Below, piece after piece: positions 5,592 through 9,333 of a DNA stretch of 9,333 bases. This stretch comes from Deltaproteobacteria bacterium (GTDB taxonomy: Bacteria; Desulfobacterota; Desulfobaccia; Desulfobaccales; 0-14-0-80-60-11), in the NCBI GenBank assembly GCA_021817645.1, contig JAKAGH010000113.1, forward strand, positions 1-9,333, given 5' to 3'. Every line of letters starts with the position of its first letter. The first letter of the stretch is position 1. The translations under genes were made by a program, and so were the position numbers. The notes beneath the pieces were generated by a model that saw nothing but the letters and a program-made list of their open reading frames with translations, had not been told where the DNA came from and did not search any database.

Positions 5592-6895
5592 TGCTCCGGC
5601 AGGGGCGGGGCTTCGGGGTTACAGAACAGCCGCAGCCGGGCAGGCAGCAGGGGGAATTCCATGGTCTTTTGCAGCTTCAGGGGCACCATGTCCGGGGTCA
5701 GGTCTTGCCAGGCCCGGCGGGGTTTTCCCAAGAAGGCCGCCAAGTCGGGAATGGCCGCGGGCTGGACTTCCCGGGTGGCGTTGATCACCGCCAGGACCCG
5801 GCCCCGCTGTTTCCCCCGGGATTTGAGCAGCATCACCACCGGCTCCCCCGGGGGGTTGACCCGGAGCATCGGCCCTTCCTCCAGGAGCACGGGGCAGCCT
5901 TTCTTCATGCGATTTACCCCGGCGATGTAATGGCTCAAATCATAGATGGGGGTCTCCCAATCCTGGGGCCGGGTGTGCACCACATGCAGGTGTTTCTGGA
6001 AGCCGAACTCATAGCCCAGGGGCAGCATCAGGCCGGTGGAGAAAAACGCGGCAAAGAGGTAGCGCTGCCGGGCCACCTCCACGGCCCCGTGGGCCTCCGC
6101 GGCCAGGCGGTCGGTGTCATGGGTTTCGGGAAAGCTGATGGAGGGGGCCAGGTGACGGAATCGGTTGTATTGTTCCAGGCACCAATCTGCCTGAAAATCC
6201 CACCACTTGGAGCTGTTATAGAGAAAGTCGAAGCCGGAGGAGGACAGTTGGCCGCACTCCTCCAGGCGGCAGCCCAGGGTCTCGGCAAAGAACTGCGCCC
6301 GGGGTTCCAACTGGCGGGCTGCGGTAATCAAGCGCTCCCAGAAATCTCCGGGGATCTTATAAGCGGCGTCGGCCCGGAAGCCCAAGATGCCCAGGCGCAA
6401 ATAATGGCTCAGGACCTGATCCCAATAATGCGACAGCCCCTCCGGGTCCGGCGGCGGCCAGTACTCCAGTTCCGCCAAATCGCCCCAGACGGTCACCTTG
6501 GTGGCGTCCGCCGGGTCAATGGCCCCGGGGTGCTTGATTTCGCCCTTCTCATCTTTGGCGTACCATTCCGGGTGCTGCTCAGTCAGGGGGGAATCGATGG
6601 CCGTGTGGTTAATCACCAGGTCCAGCATCACCCGGAGGCCCCGGCGGCCTGCCTCCTTGATAAAGTGGGCCAGGGCCTTCTCCGGGTCCTTGCCGGTTTC
6701 GGGATAAAATAATGGGTTGATGCCGAAATAATCCTTGACCGCGTAGAGGCTCCCGGAAAGACCGGGGGTGTGGATGGGGTTCAGATAAATCCAGGTGAAA
6801 CCCATGGCGGCGATGCGCTCCAGATGCTTCTCCCAACGGGGAATGGGCCCCACCAGGGGCGGAAACAGATTGTAGATCAAGGTCGGTTCAGGCAT
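5588..6895 (-). CDS. GH13 alpha-amylase-superfamily glucan-active enzyme
   Basis: A 435-residue cytoplasmic enzyme with a (beta/alpha)8 barrel of glycoside hydrolase family 13. The conserved regions are in order: DLVINH (92-97, region I), GFRADAAYK (172-180, region II, nucleophile D176), FFAETL (202-207, region III, acid/base E205) and FPETHDT (255-261, region IV, D260). The three catalytic acids are therefore all present, but the usual Asn of the NHD motif is Thr. The protein begins directly with the barrel (YNLFPPLVG), lacks a starch-binding domain or signal peptide, and ends in a short beta domain. Parts recall GlgE-type maltosyltransferases (GH13 subfamily 3), but those are much longer; exact specificity is unclear. 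I choose ATG 6895 because GAGG lies 5 bases upstream; GTG at 6901 overlaps that site. With malQ upstream it probably serves intracellular glycogen or maltodextrin metabolism. Confidence 0.85.
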   Translation of the reverse strand: MPEPTLIYNLFPPLVGPIPRWEKHLERIAAMGFTWIYLNPIHTPGLSGSLYAVKDYFGINPLFYPETGKDPEKALAHFIKEAGRRGLRVMLDLVINHTAIDSPLTEQHPEWYAKDEKGEIKHPGAIDPADATKVTVWGDLAELEYWPPPDPEGLSHYWDQVLSHYLRLGILGFRADAAYKIPGDFWERLITAARQLEPRAQFFAETLGCRLEECGQLSSSGFDFLYNSSKWWDFQADWCLEQYNRFRHLAPSISFPETHDTDRLAAEAHGAVEVARQRYLFAAFFSTGLMLPLGYEFGFQKHLHVVHTRPQDWETPIYDLSHYIAGVNRMKKGCPVLLEEGPMLRVNPPGEPVVMLLKSRGKQRGRVLAVINATREVQPAAIPDLAAFLGKPRRAWQDLTPDMVPLKLQKTMEFPLLPARLRLFCNPEAPPLPEQ

Positions 6896-6912
6896 GGTCA
6901 CCTCGATGGCAT

Positions 6913-6937
6913 AGTTCCAGGTTCAAAGTTCAAAGAC
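6913..6937 (+). repeat. Degenerate 7-bp tandem array upstream of the GH13 gene
   Basis: The heptamers are AGTTCCA, GGTTCAA and AGTTCAA, followed by AGAC. The array lies about 17 bp upstream of the GH13 start. It has the same 7-bp period as the other arrays in this window but a different unit. Confidence 0.6.
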
Positions 6938-6987
6938 TATTGGGCTGGTGAAAAAATAGCTTGTGAGCCCGGATTATTAGATGCAGC

Positions 6988-7083
6988 TCTTATCCCCCCC
7001 TTTGAAAAAGGGGGGATAGGGGGGATTTGGTAAGCTCCTGAAATCCCCGTAAATCCCCTTTAAAAAAAAGGGGGGACTTTAAA
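6988..7083 (-). repeat. G/C-run palindromic repeat, copy C
   Basis: This copy is inverted relative to A and B. Read on the minus strand it begins TTTAAAGTCCCCCC, and near its centre has ATTTCAGGAGCTTACC then AAATCCCCCC, closely matching copy B. It ends in a G-run and GATAAG, again as copy B. The arm at 6993-7028 keeps CCCTTTGAAAAAGGGGGG; the other has an A-run instead of TTTGAAAAA. Confidence 0.82.
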
Positions 7084-7096
7084 TACCTTTGGCTTT

Positions 7097-7121
7097 CACT
7101 GCTCACTGCTTACTGCTCACT
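7097..7121 (-). repeat. 7-bp tandem array overlapping the malQ stop
   Basis: The plus strand reads CACTGCT, CACTGCT, TACTGCT, CACT, a near-perfect heptamer array. On the minus strand it encodes the last residues of MalQ (VSSKQ) and the TGA stop at 7105-7103, so the array has replaced or extended the original gene end. Confidence 0.75.
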
Positions 7122-9333
7122 TTCCTATTTTTTCGCAACCTGGCGGCCAGGCGGGGGCCTTCGGGCCGCTGCCGCATCTCCTCAACAGTCAGGGGCAGTT
7201 TCCGCCGCCAGTTGGGGTACTGGTCGGTGGTGCCGGGGAGATTCTGTTGAAAAGGCACCCCGAAGATCTCTTCCAGACGCACTTCCAGCAGGACCGCCCG
7301 GCTGCGGGCCAGGTATTCCAGGACCCCGAACCGCACTTCCTCGGGACAGGCTTTTTTCACTATCGCCTTCCCTTCATCATCCCCGGTGGAGGGAGAGGCT
7401 TCAGGGGCAGGCTCAGCTGCTGATCCCCGGCCCTCCTTCTCCTCCAGCCCCAAAGCCTCATACAAGCGCTGCCGTTCCCAGCACCGGTCTTGGGTGTCAG
7501 TGGCCGCCAAATCGGGTTGGGGGTACAGGCCCAACGCGCTTTTGAGCTTGATGTCTTCATCCTGCCAGTAACCGGCCAGGGTGGGCAGATCGTGGGTGGT
7601 GACCGCGGCCATGGCCTGGCGGGGATAATCTGCCGGGGCCTTAAAGTGTCCGTCCCCGGTCCGTTCAAAGTAAAAAACCCGGTAGGACAAAATCCCGCGA
7701 CGGGCCAGTTCCCGGCGGACGCGGGGTGCCATGGTGCCCAGGTCTTCGCCGATGATCAGGGTGCGGCGGCGCTGGCTTTCCAGGGTGAGCAGGGCCAGCA
7801 GTTCCCGGCTGGGGTAGTGCACATAAGCCCCTTCTGCCGCCCCCTGCCCTTGAGGAATCCAAAAAAGGCGAAAGAGCCCCAGGACGTGGTCCACCCGCAA
7901 CCCGCCGTCCAGGGGCAGGTTGGCTCGCAGGGTATCTATAAACAACCGGTAGCCATCCTGGCGCAGCCGCCCGGGAATCAGGGCCGGCAGGCCCCAGTTC
8001 TGCCCCTGGCGATTGAACGCGTCCGGGGGGGCTCCAAGGGAGGCCCCGTCTGCGAAGAGCAGGGGATGCCCCCAGGTTTCCGCGCCCGCCGCGCCCAGGG
8101 CCAGATCCTGATAGAGTGTGAACGTCAGGCCTTGTTTCCGGGCTTCGGCCTGGACCTCTTCTAACTGGGCGGCTACCAGCCACTGCAGATATTGGTGGAG
8201 TTGGAAGCTCTCCGGGTTTTCCCGGGCAAAAGCGGCCACCGCCGGATTTTCCGGGTCTTGATATTCCCGGGGCCAGCCGTGCCAGTCGCCGTGGTCGAAA
8301 AATTCCGCCAGGGCGTTATATTGCCCGAACCGCTGGAGGGCCAGCCCGCCTTCAGCCACAAAACGAGCGAACTCCCGGCCCCTGGCGGTCCGGGGCTGCT
8401 CCGGCGGTCCGTGCCGCTCCCGGAAATATTTATACAGGAGGTCCAAAATCTGTCTTTTCAAGCGGAATACCGCGGCATAATCCACCAAAGGCGCGGCCTG
8501 GACGCGGCGAAGCAGCGCCTGGGTTTCCGGGCTGGCCCACAGGCCCTGGGCGGCCTGGCAGCTAAAGTCGGGCACCGCTTCCAGATCCAGATACAAAAAA
8601 TCCCGGAAGACGCGGCTGCTGGGGGAATAAGGGCTTGGCTGAACCTGCTCCCCCGCAGAACGGGCATGCAAGGGATTTACTCCCACAAACGCGGCTCCCA
8701 ACTCTCCGGCCCAGGCCATTACCTCCTGAAGATCGGTAAAATCGCCGATTCCCCAATTACGTTCGCTTTTCAGGGCATAGAGGGGCAGATTTAGTCCCCA
8801 AACCTGTTGTCCTTGCGCCAAAAAGGGCGGGGCATAAGCCCGGGGAGGGGCAACAATCAGGCGTGTCCTCCCCCGTTCCCCTCCTGCCACCTCCAGACTC
8901 AGGTCATAGTACCCGGGTTGGAGCGCGGCAGGCAGCGGCAGCGCCAGCCGGGTCCGGAAACCCTTTCCCAAAAGATGGTCATTGACGGCTCGTAGCGCCA
9001 GAGGCGGAGAACTCGGAAGGTGGCTTTCCCAGGTGGATTCCTGGCCGGCCTCGTTTTTGATCATCATCCGCACCCGCATCGAGGCCGGCTCCGGTGTCGG
9101 TGTCCAGGGGGCAACGACCAGCCGCTGCGGCTCAGAGTCAGCAAAGACCACGGTCACTGCATCCACCAGCCCGGCCCAGGGGCGGCCGCGGCGCCGGGCG
9201 ATTTCCCGGCACACCTGCTCCGGGTCCTCCCAGGGCACTCCCATGGCCGTAAGCAGGGCCTGATAAGTGGCCGTAGAAGTTCGCCGCCTCACCCCGAAGT
9301 TATCCGCATACTCCGGGGCAATGCCGCACAGCC
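7103..9333 (-). CDS. malQ: 4-alpha-glucanotransferase (amylomaltase), N-terminus outside window
   Basis: GH77 enzyme of the cytoplasm that transfers alpha-1,4-glucan segments between maltodextrins or to glucose. At least 742 residues are visible. Catalytic motifs are GLRVDHVLGLFRLFWIP (nucleophile Asp codon 7889-7891), IIGEDLGT (acid/base Glu codon 7745-7747) and TTHDLPT (stabilising Asp codon 7589-7591). SPYSPSSRVFRDFLYLDLE and GAPPDAFNRQGQNWGLP are also diagnostic. The first in-frame start, GTG at 9292, is not the true one: the frame stays open to the window edge and encodes CGIAPEYADNFGVRRRTS, which matches the family's N-terminal region, so the gene begins to the right. It is of the long form with an N-terminal domain (E. 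coli MalQ is about 694 residues). A low-complexity linker (AAEPAPEASPSTGDDEG) interrupts the C-terminal part. The last residues and the stop lie in a heptamer repeat. Confidence 0.95.
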   Translation of the reverse strand, partial: LCGIAPEYADNFGVRRRTSTATYQALLTAMGVPWEDPEQVCREIARRRGRPWAGLVDAVTVVFADSEPQRLVVAPWTPTPEPASMRVRMMIKNEAGQESTWESHLPSSPPLALRAVNDHLLGKGFRTRLALPLPAALQPGYYDLSLEVAGGERGRTRLIVAPPRAYAPPFLAQGQQVWGLNLPLYALKSERNWGIGDFTDLQEVMAWAGELGAAFVGVNPLHARSAGEQVQPSPYSPSSRVFRDFLYLDLEAVPDFSCQAAQGLWASPETQALLRRVQAAPLVDYAAVFRLKRQILDLLYKYFRERHGPPEQPRTARGREFARFVAEGGLALQRFGQYNALAEFFDHGDWHGWPREYQDPENPAVAAFARENPESFQLHQYLQWLVAAQLEEVQAEARKQGLTFTLYQDLALGAAGAETWGHPLLFADGASLGAPPDAFNRQGQNWGLPALIPGRLRQDGYRLFIDTLRANLPLDGGLRVDHVLGLFRLFWIPQGQGAAEGAYVHYPSRELLALLTLESQRRRTLIIGEDLGTMAPRVRRELARRGILSYRVFYFERTGDGHFKAPADYPRQAMAAVTTHDLPTLAGYWQDEDIKLKSALGLYPQPDLAATDTQDRCWERQRLYEALGLEEKEGRGSAAEPAPEASPSTGDDEGKAIVKKACPEEVRFGVLEYLARSRAVLLEVRLEEIFGVPFQQNLPGTTDQYPNWRRKLPLTVEEMRQRPEGPRLAARLRKNRKVSSKQ

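Larger units (their letters stand above)
6902..7102. other. 201-bp repeat-filled gap between malQ and the GH13 gene
   Basis: It contains a heptamer array (6913-6937), a short unremarkable stretch, the G/C-run palindrome copy C (6988-7083) and the start of a second heptamer array that enters malQ. There is no gene. If malQ and the GH13 gene are one operon, the transcript must pass through the palindrome. Confidence 0.6.

Noticed and set aside
5549..6712. A 387-codon open frame on the plus strand, opposite the GH13 gene
   Set aside because: It lies wholly antisense to a gene with intact catalytic motifs, its translation is rich in Gly, Pro and Gln without domain features, and long antisense frames are expected in GC-rich coding DNA.
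7103..9292. Treating GTG 9292 as the malQ start
   Set aside because: The frame continues to the window edge and encodes residues that match the MalQ N-terminal region, so the real start is outside the window.

Overview
This 9.3 kb window is GC-rich bacterial chromosome. Every gene I can support lies on the minus strand, so transcription runs from the right end to the left end. The gene content is ordinary for a metabolically versatile proteobacterium-like organism. The many short palindromic and 7-bp-period repeats in the gaps remind me of Desulfobacterota (former Deltaproteobacteria, for example Syntrophobacterales-type genomes). That taxonomic guess is inference from style, not from a marker gene.

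Layout in the direction of transcription: (1) 9333-7103, a GH77 4-alpha-glucanotransferase (malQ) whose N-terminus runs off the right edge; (2) 6895-5588, a compact cytoplasmic GH13 alpha-amylase-superfamily enzyme; (3) 5504-4878, a proteasome beta/HslV-like N-terminal-nucleophile hydrolase with a TTG start and a clear ribosome binding site; (4) 4834-926, a branched-chain (hydrophobic) amino-acid ABC importer core in the order livH, livM, livG, livF, without a substrate-binding protein gene in view; (5) 444-1, the N-terminal 148 residues of a small membrane protein of the isoprenylcysteine methyltransferase/phospholipid methyltransferase type, running off the left edge.

The two glucan enzymes probably act together on intracellular alpha-glucan or maltodextrin. 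The four Liv proteins form the two permeases and two ATPases of one importer, which must borrow a periplasmic binding protein encoded elsewhere. The Ntn hydrolase lies 43 bp upstream of livH and may be cotranscribed with it, but it has no visible unfoldase or second proteasome subunit.

The gaps are the unusual part. They are filled with at least five kinds of short repeat: a G/C-run palindrome (three copies), a CACAGAG-type repeat (one palindromic pair plus one fragment), a nested 128-bp palindrome, a GTAGGG hairpin family (two copies) and degenerate heptamer arrays (four sites). They meet gene ends with base-level precision: one supplies the malQ stop codon, one touches the GH13 stop, one ends 10 bp before the livF start, and a 329-bp composite bounded by a 9-bp inverted repeat fills the interval between the livH stop and the livM ribosome binding site. 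livM itself appears to start at a non-canonical ATC codon. I found no tRNA, rRNA, CRISPR array, transposase or convincing promoter.
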